Positions 39,906-50,896 of a stretch of DNA of 64,000 nucleotides are shown here, one piece after another (within the stretch, counting starts at the first letter, position 1; the number at the start of each line of letters is the position of its first letter). The stretch is from Monosporascus cannonballus (lineage: Eukaryota > Ascomycota > Sordariomycetes > Xylariales): positions 62,001 to 126,000 of the forward strand of contig QJNS01000209.1 in NCBI GenBank assembly GCA_004154925.1, written 5' to 3'. The notes beneath the pieces were generated by a model. That model had not been told where the DNA came from and did not search any database. It was given only the letters and a program-made list of their open reading frames with translations. A program made the position numbers and the translations under genes.

Positions 39906-39976
39906 GTTTTTAATGGGATTCGAACCCATATTTTTAGGTGTTAGGACCTGATATTATACCGTTAAACCATAAAAGC
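39906..39976 (-). tRNA. tRNA-like sequence inside copia G
   Basis: On the minus strand 71 bases fold as a tRNA. The acceptor arm GCTTTTA pairs with TAAAAAC with one C-A mismatch that is C-G if one RIP change is undone. The T arm ATGGG-TTCGAAT-CCCAT is perfect. An A box (TGGTTTAACGG) and a perfect B box (GGTTCGAATCC) fit RNA polymerase III promoters. The anticodon stem TCAGG/CCTAA encloses an 8-base loop TCCTAACA, one base too long, so no anticodon can be assigned. It lies between RNase H and the 3' LTR of G. It may be a captured tRNA, a tRNA-derived SINE head or an older tRNA pseudogene. Confidence 0.55.
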
Positions 39977-40283
39977 TTTATTAGAAAGTTTCCTTACTAA
40001 TCTTACTTTTAAGGTCGTTTAAGAATAAAAGTGTAAAAACGATAAGGGAAAAAACGATAAAAAGGAAACGGGGGTAACAGTTTTCCGTTATTAGGCGACT
40101 CCTCGGATAAATTAATATTTCTTAAATTCTTTTTATCCTTAAAGTAACGTTTTGAAAGTTTAGTAATTTAACGAATTTTTAATGCTACTGGAGTTTTAAG
40201 GACTTAGTTAAGCCATTTGTTATTATAGCGTTAATAGGCGTTTATTCGATTTTTATTTTTCCTATTGCGTAAACTTTATAAAA

Positions 40284-41350
40284 CTAATAATTATGGATGT
40301 TAACGTACTTTAGTTTCGTAATTAGGCGTATGGTTTTTTTAATAATTAGCCGTATCGTCTGCTTATTATCCACCTGGATAATTAAATCCTTGCTTAACTT
40401 TAGCTTAATAACCTTAAATAGCCTTAACATAAAAAAGGCTTTTTTAACGGTTTGTAACAAAGCTAACAATTTAATTTCCGTACTTAAGGTAGTAACTATA
40501 TTCTGCTTATTAGCCCTCCATACGATAGGGCCACCGAAAAATGATAGCATAAATCCCTGGGAGCTTTTCCGGTTAGGGTTATTCGCGAAAAATACGTCGT
40601 TCGCATATAGGAACGATCGTACGTTAAGAATTTTGTTACCTCCGAATTTCAGGGTTAGGGTACGTATGGAATAAGCGTAAAGAATAATTTCGTTAACAGC
40701 ATTAAAGTATATAAAACTAGGGTTTTTATAATAGCGAAATAAATAGGAAGCAGTTTTAGTTAGGTTTAGGCGAATGGCGATAACTCCGTATAACAGGTTT
40801 TCGACTTTTCCGAAATACAGTTTACTAAACGCTATTAATATTTCGCCTTAATACTTTTTAAAATCCTTTTATTAAAGGACTTTAAAATAACGTTTTCCAA
40901 GCTTGAATAATTCGAAGTATATATATAACTTTTCCCAGTAAATATTTTGTAATAACCATAATTTCCTAATTACACGGTTTCGTAAAATATGTATTTTAAG
41001 GAACCACTATAAGTCCCTTAAATTATTAATCTAAAAATGTTATATCAGGTTTGTAGAGAATTTTTTAATACGTATTATATTACGAATCCTATATGGTATG
41101 GCTATATTATTAACCTAAAAATATAGCGTTAATCAATTATTAGTTATAATATATAGGTTATCTGGAACTAATTTTAATTTTAATTCCTTTAATCCTGCCG
41201 TCAGGTTCAGTTATTATAGAAATAATAATCGCCTTAAGCCGTATAAGGTTTTCCGGAACCTTAAACAGAAACCCGGGCGTACAAATCCTTATAAGAAATA
41301 TACGTACATTAATTTATTGAAGTCGTTATATAAGAACGCGTTAATAGCGT
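40284..41350 (-). pseudogene. RT and RNase H relic of copia G
   Basis: Read from high to low coordinates, one long minus-strand phase holds the RT block ending in LYGLRRLLFL, the active site region reading V-N-N-I-A near 41107-41121 where copia has YVDD, and the connection domain. RNase H follows with FGGPIVWRANKQN, the STE block (TLSTEIKLLALLQTVKKAF) and the final DNKQTIRLI block. The last 88 codons (40550-40284) are free of stops. The Asp-to-Asn changes at the active site are G-to-A transitions. Resemblance to fungal copia RT-RNase H is strong. Confidence 0.9.
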
Positions 41351-43640
41351 TAAGCTTATAAAATTTAAAATTAAATCGAATTATAACAGCAATAGGTATA
41401 CGGAAAAACCTTCCTATTAATATAAAAATATAGGCGTTAAGATTTTTATAGGCCTAAAAATAATTACGGATAATTATCCTAGCCGTAGATTTCTAAAGTA
41501 TCCTATATTTATTAAATTTATATATAAATACTTATATTAATAAAAGGATTCCGTTAAAACATACGACTTAAATTACTTTTTACATTAAGGTAATAATAAT
41601 TAATCGCTTTACCCGATATATCTGATCCCATTTTTTTTACGTAACCGCCTTCCAGTTTTTAACGTATTTATATTACATAGTTTCTTACTAATTTTTAACG
41701 GCAACGGGAAAATTAATACGATATAAGTAATTATACTTAATTACAATTAAAAAAATAACGTTAAAAGCAGTTAAATACATATTGCATTTTTTGAATTGTA
41801 ATTTGTAACTGGTATTAGCCGAAAATAACTTTTTCTTTTTTCCGTTTTGCGTTCCAGAATCGATAATAATTATCTGATTTAAGAAATTTAGTTCCGTACG
41901 TCGTTACCGTTACTAAAAAGGACCTAATAATACATTTTAAGCTTTATCCGGTAATAATACGTAATATTGCTAAAAACTTTTTTCGAAAGCTAAAATAACT
42001 TCCGGTATAAACAAACAAAATTATTTAGCTTTACGTTCCGAATTATCCATTTTATTAGTAATATTTAAAACGTTTTTTTCGGAATTATGATTAATTACCG
42101 AATTAAAGAAATTTTTATCCGAAACAGTTTTATAAGGATTATTACGTTTTACCCCCTTAACGTTTTATAAAGCTTTTTAATTAAAGGAATTTATAATTAT
42201 TACGATAATATCGTAAATAATTTCTCTAGGTTCGTTTTGCTTTGCCAAATTATTTACCTCTTTAACGATACTTATTTTCAAGGAATCGGTATTAAAAATA
42301 ATTTTAACCGTCCTTAAAAGGTTATTGCTATAAGTAAAATAAAGATATTATCGATCTGGTTATTTAATTCCGCGATTTCGAACGAAAATGTTTTCTACTC
42401 GTTTTAATATTTCTTTATTTCGTCGAAAGTAACGTCCCTAACGGTAATAACGCGTTATTACGAAAAAGTCCATATCCGATATATGTTATGAACCATATAT
42501 CTTACGAAATAGCCGATATACGCTTTGGGATCCATTTTTTCTAGGCGTTTTGCACCCCGACGGGCTACTTCCGTAAGCGTATAAGCCTTTAATCCGAAAA
42601 ATACGATATTCGCCACGTTCGCCTTTAGGCCTTTTTTGGGAATAGGTATTTTATCTTTTTTAGCTAATTATTCGTTAAAAACCTGGAGAAAGGTTTTTTA
42701 ATCTAAGGCATAGATAAATATATGATTAACGATATATATAGTTATTTCTATTACTTCCGGCCATAGATCGGAAAAAAATTACTGCTAATGATTATATAAC
42801 GCGCTTTCGTAATAATTACGCCCCCGGCGCGTTCCTAAACGCCTATAGGCTTTTTAGTATATAAAGGCAAGGATTTATGAGATATACCTATATCAAAAAT
42901 CTATTTTCGGAACCTATTTCCGAAAAAAGCTTCGTTATCTGATACGATCGTTTTAACCTTAATATGGAATTATTTCTTAAAGAAAATTATTACGTTTATC
43001 AAGGTAACTAAAGCATATTTTTTTTGTTTTAAGGTGTAATTAATCCCAGCCTTAATAATTAAACAAATAATAATTAACGCTTTCGTACGGCCGTTAAAAA
43101 CGTTACTAATTTCAAACAGATCGGCGTATATCGTACTAAAAAGTTTATTTTCCTTAATCGGCTATTTTCGCAATATCTTTTTCCGCACTTTAAAGATCTA
43201 ATAATCCTAATACTAAATCGTTCAAGGTAAATAAATTTTCGTAAAAGTACGTAATCTTAGGTATGCAAATTTTCGGTGCTATAACGTGGCATCTCCTTTT
43301 AAAAGCTTTAAAGGAAACCTGGAATTATTGCCATAAAATCTTTGCTGTAGGACTAGCTTAGGAAACAGAAATTTTTAAATTAGGGGCACCGGAACAAAAT
43401 CCTCGTTTTCGATTTCGAAGATAATTTTATCTTTTAAGTTACTTTCGTCCTCCGGGACGGTAACAATAAGCTTTTCAGTTATTACAAAAATTATTAAAGC
43501 AATATCGTCGTCGTCGTTCTCAGGCGTAACTTTAACATAATATATAATGGGCTGGCGTTCGATCTAATTAACTTTAGCCATTTTCGTACTTAACGCCTTA
43601 TAATATATGACGTCGGTTTTATAATTTCAATAAATCCCAA
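41351..43640 (-). pseudogene. Integrase region of copia G, decayed
   Basis: By position this holds the RT start and integrase of the copia pol. I could not read the integrase signature residues with certainty. Stops and frame changes are frequent. No other gene is visible on either strand. Confidence 0.5.
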
Positions 43641-43644
43641 CCTG

Positions 43645-45200
43645 CTAAAATAATCGGTACGAAACTAGGTTAATATGCATTTTAAGAATATAAAAATAGT
43701 TTTTTAAAAAGAAAATATTAAACTTTCTTAACGGTATAATAAGCGTAATCTTTCGTATACTTTCGCCTACGATATCGAAATACTTGTTTCCAGCTAAAAG
43801 TTTTCCGTTAACTTTCAGTAAATATAAATTAAAAAAATCAGCCTTACGATTTCCCATATGAAAATGAGAATAAATATCCAGTAAAATAAACCTTTTCGGG
43901 CTGTATCCGGTAATAATACCGTTAATCTGTAAGCTTATAAGAAATCCTGCTACGAAAAGCATTAAAACTAACTGAAAAATTTATAACTTATTTTCTTTTT
44001 GCAAACTTTTAATCTTGTTCTTTTGCCAAAAAGGAATCTTCGAAATATACTTATGTACTTTTTTCTTAATCCTAAAAACCTCGTTCCACTTATCGGATCT
44101 AACGTTTTCGTTAGTATAAAGGTAATTCTTAAAAAAATGTTTCTTTTTATAATAATATTTTGGCATAAGGCGATTATTATGATTATCGCCGCCGTTATTC
44201 CGGCTATTATTATTCCGGTTATTATTATTTCGGTTATTTAAAAATATACCCGTTTAATTAGAAATCTTTCCATTTAAAATAATACCGAACGCTCCCCGTA
44301 ATAACTGTTCTACAGTAACGCCTTAAGTTTTCCGCAGCCGTATATGGCTTCGGAACCGTTCCACGAATTTCTGTACGGGTGAAAACTTAGCAGGATCCTT
44401 GCCTTCGAATATAACTTCCTTTACTTTAGCCCTTTAAGTAATAAAGAAATCGGGTAAGTAAATGCTAATAGCCTTTAAGAAATCAAGATGGCCGTAATAA
44501 CCTGCGACGGCAGGTATTTAAAATTCTGCGGTTTTAATATATATTTTCCAGTATATAAATAATGAAATAATTATTTGGATTTTATTAATTTTTAACGCTT
44601 GCTTATATCAAATGTTAACTTTGTAAATTCGAACGTTATTACTAGGTTTAAATTTATCCTTTAAAATGATTACCTTTTTTTAAAGCATAACCTTTTTCCA
44701 ATATATCTAATAATAATCAGGATAAACAGACTAATTTAAGAAGGTATTAATTTTAGCGAATACTTTTTCCTAAACGATATATAAGGATTATTTTTTGTTA
44801 TATGCCTTTAACGACTTTTCGAACTTTAAATAATTCGGACTATTTAAGGCATATTCGTTAATTATTTTATTCTGGAAGTAATAAAGCTTAGGAAAAATCG
44901 GCATCGTTAATAAAGGTAGTACTTGGGCCACGTTGGGGTTAATATATGCCCATAATATACCTGCTTTTGTACTAACGTAAAACTCAAGATTATCATATTT
45001 TCTAAGGGTTCTTTTCCTAAATAAATACCTAGGAGCGCGTCCTGAAACAAATTCGTTAAAGTTTATTAATTAGGTAATCATGGGTTTAAAAATAATGCAA
45101 AAAATAAACGGGTTGAGATAATTAAAAACGTAATAGTTAAAGAATAAATATCTTTGGTAACGGAATAATAAATATATCGTAAAAGCGATAACGAGGATCC
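43645..45200 (-). pseudogene. gag and protease relic of copia G
   Basis: Minus-strand 43962-43645 is a 105-codon open stretch with the copia protease-to-integrase layout. Its C-terminal part reads KMHINLVSYRLF, the block that normally follows the retropepsin fold. Upstream, 44166-43981 resembles a gag nucleocapsid end with a degenerate knuckle (YYYKKKHFFKNY, Cys positions as Tyr) and a basic tail. From 44170 to 45200 gag is too decayed to delimit. Confidence 0.65.
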
Positions 45201-45281
45201 GAATAACTTTAATATAACGTATATAATAAATATATCAAAACGCGGCTAAAAAGAAATGCGGACCGGGCTTATAATTATAAG

Positions 45282-45514
45282 ACCTTATATTATATATAGA
45301 AGCATATAATTGAAAAAAAAGTATATTAAAGATTGCATAACCTTTGGAAGGTTCTAGCTAAAGGGTAAAGGTAACGAACCTTCCTTTTATACACGTAAAT
45401 ATATCTGTAATTAAGAGGAAAAGATACCGAGGGTGCATAAAGTAGCCTTATTTCAGTAGGTGATCAAACTAAGCCAAGGCTTAGCTGTTTGATCGACTTC
45501 AGCTAGGTCTGACA
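45282..45514 (-). repeat. 5' LTR of copia G
   Basis: 233 bp, TAAGACCT to GGTCTGACA, the partner of 39516-39752. Outer ends TGTCAGACC and GGGTCTCA form a short imperfect inverted repeat, as usual for LTRs. Confidence 0.9.
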
Positions 45515-45638
45515 AGAGATATAAGTAAATACCGGTATATTAATTACGAGAAGATATTTTAATTAATTTATCATTTTTTTAGCCGTTATTAAAGATAATG
45601 ATAATAGCAATAACGGCATCAGTTTTAACGATAATTAA

Positions 45639-46244
45639 TCTCGAAAGCTGCTTATCTTAAGCCCGGGTTATATTAATAATAACCTAGGCTGTGCCAATAA
45701 TTACTCGCTCGCAGCCAAATCGTTTACAGATGCTCTAATAAACCTTTCTGAACGTTATATCCCCGCGTTTCCCAGAGAAGTTTGCATAACTTTACTATTA
45801 GTAAGGCGCTCGGGGGATAGATATAGTAACGATATCGACTTACAAAATAACGATTATTTTAGGACAGTCATCGGTAAAGTTGCTGCTCTCTGGAAATTAT
45901 CGCGTTATGCGAGCATAGCTAGCGATAAAGCTTATAAAGCTTCCTCCGGTGAAACGCCTATCTCGGGCCCCGACCGAATGGAGGAAAAACCAGGTAAAGT
46001 AAAGAAATACCTTGTAGGGCCCAAATCACCTACGGGTGCCCCAATGACGCGGTCCCCTCCTAAAGGCTCGATCCTTAATTTTCTGGGAAAGGCCTCCACC
46101 GATTTGGCTAGGGAGGTGTTCCCACAAGCGGGGGTTGGTTGTCTGGCCCCATTGTCGAACTGCGTTAGCCCGCAAGTTAGCGATATAGTAACCGGCGTAA
46201 AGAAACGGCCGCGTAAGACAGACGGATTCGGTAACGAGAGTTAA
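45639..46244 (+). CDS. Unidentified ORF, 201 codons, right part of block U
   Basis: The longest clean frame of the window: 201 stop-free codons from 45639 to the TAA at 46242-46244, with the first internal ATG at 45978. It directly follows the TAA at 45636, which could be a RIP-changed Gln codon, so it may start further left. The product would be basic at the end (KKRPRKTDGFGNES) with a Pro/Gly/Ser-rich middle (GPKSPTGAPMTRSPPKGS). I recognise no domain, signal peptide or membrane segment. GC content and CpA/TpG use are higher than in all neighbours, so it escaped RIP. It may be the 3' end of the decayed frame left of copia G, but the phases differ by one base when G and one target copy are removed. 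Confidence 0.5.
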   Translation, partial: SRKLLILSPGYINNNLGCANNYSLAAKSFTDALINLSERYIPAFPREVCITLLLVRRSGDRYSNDIDLQNNDYFRTVIGKVAALWKLSRYASIASDKAYKASSGETPISGPDRMEEKPGKVKKYLVGPKSPTGAPMTRSPPKGSILNFLGKASTDLAREVFPQAGVGCLAPLSNCVSPQVSDIVTGVKKRPRKTDGFGNES

Positions 46245-47696
46245 GGACTTTTTTTTGCGAAACGGCGGAAGCGTAACAATGCAACCTCAATTTAATTTTC
46301 CATGGTTAACGTTATATTAACCAAGACTTTACGCTTATTGCCATCTCGTATAAAAGCAAACGAATCTGGCAAGTTGACTCCTAATAAGTTACACGACCGA
46401 ATTATCTTTTTGCCTTAAGTTCGGAAGCGGCTGATAAAAAATTGGCGGGGCAGCCCAAAGATTAAAGGGCATGGTGCAAGCGAGCCACCAGTATTTGACC
46501 ATCGTCGTAAACCGAAAACTAGTACGCGTAAGGTAAACATACGATAACGGTTGTTAATTAATTATCAGATACTTACCCTCCATAGCACGTTTCCCCCGTT
46601 AAAAATAATTACAAAAAAGCGAAGCCGATTACTTAAAATCTATGGCGGGAATTTACCGGAAACCTTCCGGTTAAGTATTCGAAATCAAATTTAACCACAT
46701 AATTTAACTAGAGCTGGGGTTAAGCTTAGCTATATAACATAGATACTAAGCGAATTTTCCTTTTTCTCCGTTACGAATGTAAAACGGTTTGTAGTTAACT
46801 GTAATACTTATGGCTTTTCTTCTAGGCATATTTTTTAATTAGACGATTCCGTTAAAACTTTCCTTAACAACGATAATAATATGGATATTATGCGCTTATT
46901 TTTTGGTTATATTCGTAATTATGCCACTCGGAGATTTACGAAAACCGGAGCGGTATTTGGGAAAAGCAGTTTTTATGGCGTAATAACTTATTTAATTGGT
47001 TCATATATATAGCCAATCCTTAAGGTCGTTATTTAAAACGATAAAAGTACCGACCACAGTACCGATAACGATAGCGGTAACGAGTCCAATTGCGCCGATT
47101 TTACTTTTAGCGGCGTTATAAGCTTTTCTGTTAAAAATTATAACGGAAAATCGCAACGCCGCCGATGGATACCTTTAGAAAATCTTCGATTATATTCGTA
47201 AATGCGTAAAAATAAAGATTGGTTATGGATAGCGAGAAAGCTGGGCCGAAGCCTAGCAGCCGTGTCATAGTATTGGATAATTATGGCTAAGCAAAATATT
47301 AACGACGCGGAGAAATAGATTTAATTAAGAGTAAACTGTTTTTTTATTATGTAATGCTTGTAATAACGAGAAGTTATAATAAGATATTACTTATATTTCT
47401 AAGCGAAAATAGGTGTTATATTATAGCATTTTTAATATTTTTATGGCGCTTTATTATTATATTTGCGTTTATATCGTATTCGTAATATTTTATAGGAACT
47501 GTATAATTCTTATAAGTCTTTGCCGTTAATCGTGTTCTTAAATTAAGGGTTCCTCCATATTTGGTATATGTTAAGCTATTATTATATAAATTTACAGCTT
47601 ATTAAAATGTTATTCATCGATATAGTTATCATTTAGATCTGGTAGAAGGAATTTCGATTTTATTGGGCCAACTTTTACGGTAATTTCTTCGAGGCC
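46245..47696. other. Block U, right end: no identified gene
   Basis: Composition drifts from mixed (46245-47300) to AT-rich (47300-47696). A plus frame from ATG 46279 to about 47335 has two hydrophobic runs of 45-48 codons but as many stops as expected by chance. I see no RNA gene or repeat. Confidence 0.35.
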
Positions 47697-48035
47697 TGTT
47701 ATAAAACGGTTAAGGGTTAATTAATTATTAAACCTAAATCGTACGGTTTATGTTAATAGTCGTATCTATAGGAATCTAAGCCATAAATAATTAGTTACGT
47801 TTCGTAATACCAAGGGTACCTTAGGGAACGAAGTTATATTGTAAGCTAGTAAGCTATCTAGATTATATAGGAAATAAAACGAGCGTATCTTATATATTGC
47901 GATATCCTTTGTTTTATTCTTGGAATGTATAATTGGCTTATTGGCTTACTATTTATAAGTTAATGATTTATTATGTAACCTGGTATTAGTGGGTCCAACC
48001 GTTTCTTGTGGCTTAATACTAATTAGGTTATAACA
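47697..48035 (-). repeat. Solo LTR, type I-like
   Basis: 339 bases in reverse orientation, TGTTATAAAACGG to GGTTATAACA. It contains the conserved 3' LTR block (reverse of GACTAAGGTTTAATAG) and a type I-like U3 end. No internal element sequence adjoins it and no clear target duplication is visible. Confidence 0.72.
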
Positions 48036-48068
48036 CGTTGTATCGATTGAGCGCTTGCCAAGTTATAT

Positions 48069-48220
48069 ACCGCCTACCCGATTAAACACCGCTTACCCAA
48101 TTAGACACCGTTTACTTAATTAAATACCGCCTACCCGATTATTTACCGCTTACTAGATTAGAGATCGTTTACTTGATTAGATATGACCTTTACGGTTAGA
48201 CATTGTTTACCCGCTTAGAC
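48069..48220. repeat. Minisatellite, 8 x 19 bp
   Basis: Eight head-to-tail units of exactly 19 bases, consensus near ACCGCTTACCCGATTAGAC, with transitions between units. Later units drift most. Confidence 0.9.
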
Positions 48221-48490
48221 TTTATTTTAAATACTTCATTATATTTTTTGAAATATTTAAATTTTTAAGAAGAGGCAAAGTTATAAAATAAATTTTTAAA
48301 CGGTTTTATAAAAACATTTAATTATAATATTAATTATTTCGCGAATACTTTTTAATTTAAATTTAAAATTATTAACACCAATTATTAACATATTTGTTAC
48401 GATATATTTCTTATTTTATTTTTATCTATAACTTATAAGAGTAATATACTTTATAAGGAAAATTTCATTATTAAAATTTTTTTAATATAT
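48221..48490. other. AT-rich spacer, nothing recognised
   Basis: RIP-like AT-rich sequence without a readable domain, repeat or RNA on either strand. Confidence 0.5.
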
Positions 48491-48609
48491 TGTAACGGTT
48501 AGATGGTTAACTAATTATGAAACCTTAATCGTACGGTTTATGTTAATAGTTGTATCGTAAAAATCTAAGCAATAAAAGTTAGGCTAGACACGTTTGATAA
48601 TAATAGATA
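48491..48609 (-). repeat. LTR fragment, reverse orientation
   Basis: Begins TGTAACGGTTAG and matches the first 100 bases of a reversed LTR of the first gypsy superfamily (compare 47697 and 6456), then stops where the LTR start of element I begins. Confidence 0.65.
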
Positions 48610-50260
48610 TGTTACGACCCAGTTAGACCGGACCTCCAAAAACGGCCGGGACTTAAGAAGTTTAGGTAATACCTTAAAAATAATATGCATTAAATTACGG
48701 TATATATAGATTATAAAAACATTTCTCATTTTATTACCAGCTGTAAATTAATCGACAAATAGCTACGATATACAATATATCTTTCAAAATTCGATTACGT
48801 TATCATATATCGCAAAAAAATTAAAAAACGGTAAAGCAAACGTAATTAACAGAAAACCTAATTTAGAAAACTTTAAGGTTAAGGTTTCACAAATAATTTT
48901 CGATAAAATATCGGAAGAGTATCTACAGTAGCGATAAATTACCATTATCCGGATAGCTATTAATAACATATATTGAGAAATTTAATAATATAACAACAGT
49001 TTATTAAAAGGCGAGAAAATATATAAGATTTAAGTCCTAAAAAATATTAAAAAGGTTTAATAGGAAATGTACATAAATATTAATTATACGGATATCCAGG
49101 GATTTATAAAAACTTAAAATGCTTAAAACGGATATATTACTTCCCTAAAATAAAATTTATAATGCAGAAAATAATACGCCAATACGACGTCGATGTTAAG
49201 GCAAAAACTCGGTAATATAAGTTATACGGAAAGTTATTGCGGTTTCTAGTTTTAAAAAAACCATAAAATTTGGTTATTATGAATTTTATTACCAAACTTC
49301 TCTTATCTAAAAATCGAGCGATAGGAATATATTATAACAGTATATTCGGAATCGTTAATTGATATACGAAATTCTTTTATTTTTTATTTTATAACGAAAA
49401 TACGGACGCAAAATAAATGGCATATATTCTTTTTTCGAAAAGTTTTTAGCATATACGGCTTATCTTACAAAATTATTTCCGATAAAGGAACAATTTTTAC
49501 ATTAAAATTCTAACAAAACCTATTAATATAAATCAACCTAAATTACAAATCTTTTAATACTTTTAAATCCTAAATAAATAAGTAGATAAAACTGTTAAAT
49601 TAAACGTTAAAAACGTACTTATAGTATTATACCAATTACGAAGAAAATAATTAGGGAAAAAAGTTATCCATAACCTAATTAACCTATAATATTAATTATT
49701 ACAATAATATCAAAATTATTCAAGAAAATACCAACTTAGATTTACCCCAAAAATCTATCGAAAAGCATACGAAAAACCAGTTAACGTTAAAACAATCTTT
49801 ACGTTAAAATAGTTTAAATAACTATATTAAGGGATAAAAATAAAACTAATATTTGTACGGAACCAACTAAGCAAATATTACAACGAAAAAAAGTTAAAGA
49901 AACCAACCTTTAAAAAAAGGAAAATAATTTACCTAATTACCAAACACATTCAAACAAAACAAGCCAGGAAAAAGCTTAATTCTAAAGACATCGGCCCATA
50001 CAAAATCACCAAAAAAATCCGAAAACAATTACCAATTAAAACTCTCACCAAAAATTAAACCCTATCCAGTTTTTCATATTTCCTTATTCGAATTAACAAC
50101 AGGTACAATCAAAATACGTATAACGTAGAATAATGTAAAAATAAAAAATTTTTACGCAGTACCTAATTAAATAAAAGAATTATCCAAATTCTGAAAATAT
50201 CTAAAAAGCCGCCAAAAGTTTTATAAACGCCCAATAGCTATTAAAAGATTTTTACCAACA
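48610..50260 (+). mobile_element. Chromovirus I, internally deleted: LTR start fused to pol 3' part
   Basis: TGTTACGACCC at 48610 opens an LTR that matches 50897 for about 45 bases and then breaks off. From about 48712 the sequence is the end of RNase H (LSKFDYVIIYRKKIK), followed by integrase (about 49060-49770, with GYPGIYK) and chromodomain (about 50125-50260). Gag, protease and RT are missing, so the copy has a large internal deletion. Stops are of RIP type. The intact 3' LTR is at 50897-51263. Confidence 0.82.
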
Positions 50261-50829
50261 GCAAAAAGCGCAGCCCAATTAACGTTGAACTGATCGATAA
50301 AATTAATACCCGACCAGTTAATTAAATCCACAATCGACGCTAACGTAACCGCGATTACTACGGCCTCCAACTTCTACTTCTTCAGCTCATCCATAAACTA
50401 AAACCCCTAATAAATAATAATAATACCTTTTTCATAAAAAAATATCTTTTAACGTCGAAAACAAAAAAGGCGGCCATTAATTTCGTTAATATTACGCTAT
50501 TTCCATACCAAATCTTCCTTTATTTTTTACTAAAAACGTAAAATCTTCTTAATAACGGCTTCTTCCCAATTAAAATAATCCTTCTTTTCCTTAATACGAC
50601 GCAAAAAATTAATAAGTACGCCGGTGCCATTACAATAATAACAATATTTAATACATTTACTATAACGACAAATCTCCTTACTTATTTAATATTTTAAGCC
50701 GTTTTCGAAACACGGTATACACGGTGTTACGTCGAAACAAAATTTAATAATATAAATAATTAACGACTTTAAACCTTCTTTTTAACTTGGACGGTTACGA
50801 AATTTTCGGTTAACAACACGACCTGCCAT
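50221..50829 (-). pseudogene. Opposite-strand Zn2Cys6-like ORF of element I
   Basis: The clearest copy of this frame: ATG at 50827-50829, TAA at 50221-50223, 203 codons in one phase. Residues 37, 40, 47, 56, 59 and 66 fit C-x2-C-x6-C-x8-C-x2-C-x6-C; four are Cys (37, 40, 59, 66) and two are Tyr. The basic N-terminus (MAGRVVNRKFRNRPS) and a long helix-prone Lys/Glu part (FLRRIKEKKDYFNWEEAVIKK) flank the motif, and MDELKK plus LEAVVIAVTLA close it. It is tail to tail with, and overlaps, the chromodomain end of pol. The spacing equals that of fungal Zn(II)2Cys6 clusters; a role in transcription or in integration control is inference. Confidence 0.65.
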
Positions 50830-50896
50830 AGTAAATAAATAAAAACTTACTAAGAAAAAAAACTTTAAAATAAAGATCCTAAAAAAGAAAAAATCG

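Larger units (their letters stand above)
39516..45514 (-). mobile_element. Complete Ty1/copia element G
   Basis: A full element of about 6.0 kb on the minus strand. It has two LTRs of about 235 bp and a direct repeat AGAGATA on both sides (39509-39515, 45515-45521), which contains the expected 5-bp target duplication. From high to low coordinates: LTR, gag, protease, integrase region, RT, RNase H, polypurine tract, LTR. The RT-RNase H order after integrase marks the copia type. It splits the unknown block U. RIP stops are present, but decay is milder than in the gypsy nest. Confidence 0.92.

Noticed and set aside
40297..40674. A 125-codon plus frame
   Set aside because: It is the antisense of the copia RNase H, which is clearly the coding strand.
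39509..45522. Idea that removing copia G and one target copy restores one continuous frame from 37546 to 46244
   Set aside because: Checked by codon phase: the left frame would continue at 45523 but the right ORF reads from 45522, so they are one base out of phase.
46279..47335. A second ORF behind 45639-46244 with hydrophobic stretches
   Set aside because: About 24 stops in 351 codons is what chance predicts for this composition, so I did not annotate it as a gene.
48069..48220. CRISPR array
   Set aside because: Units are contiguous 19-mers without unique spacers, and the sequence is fungal in character.
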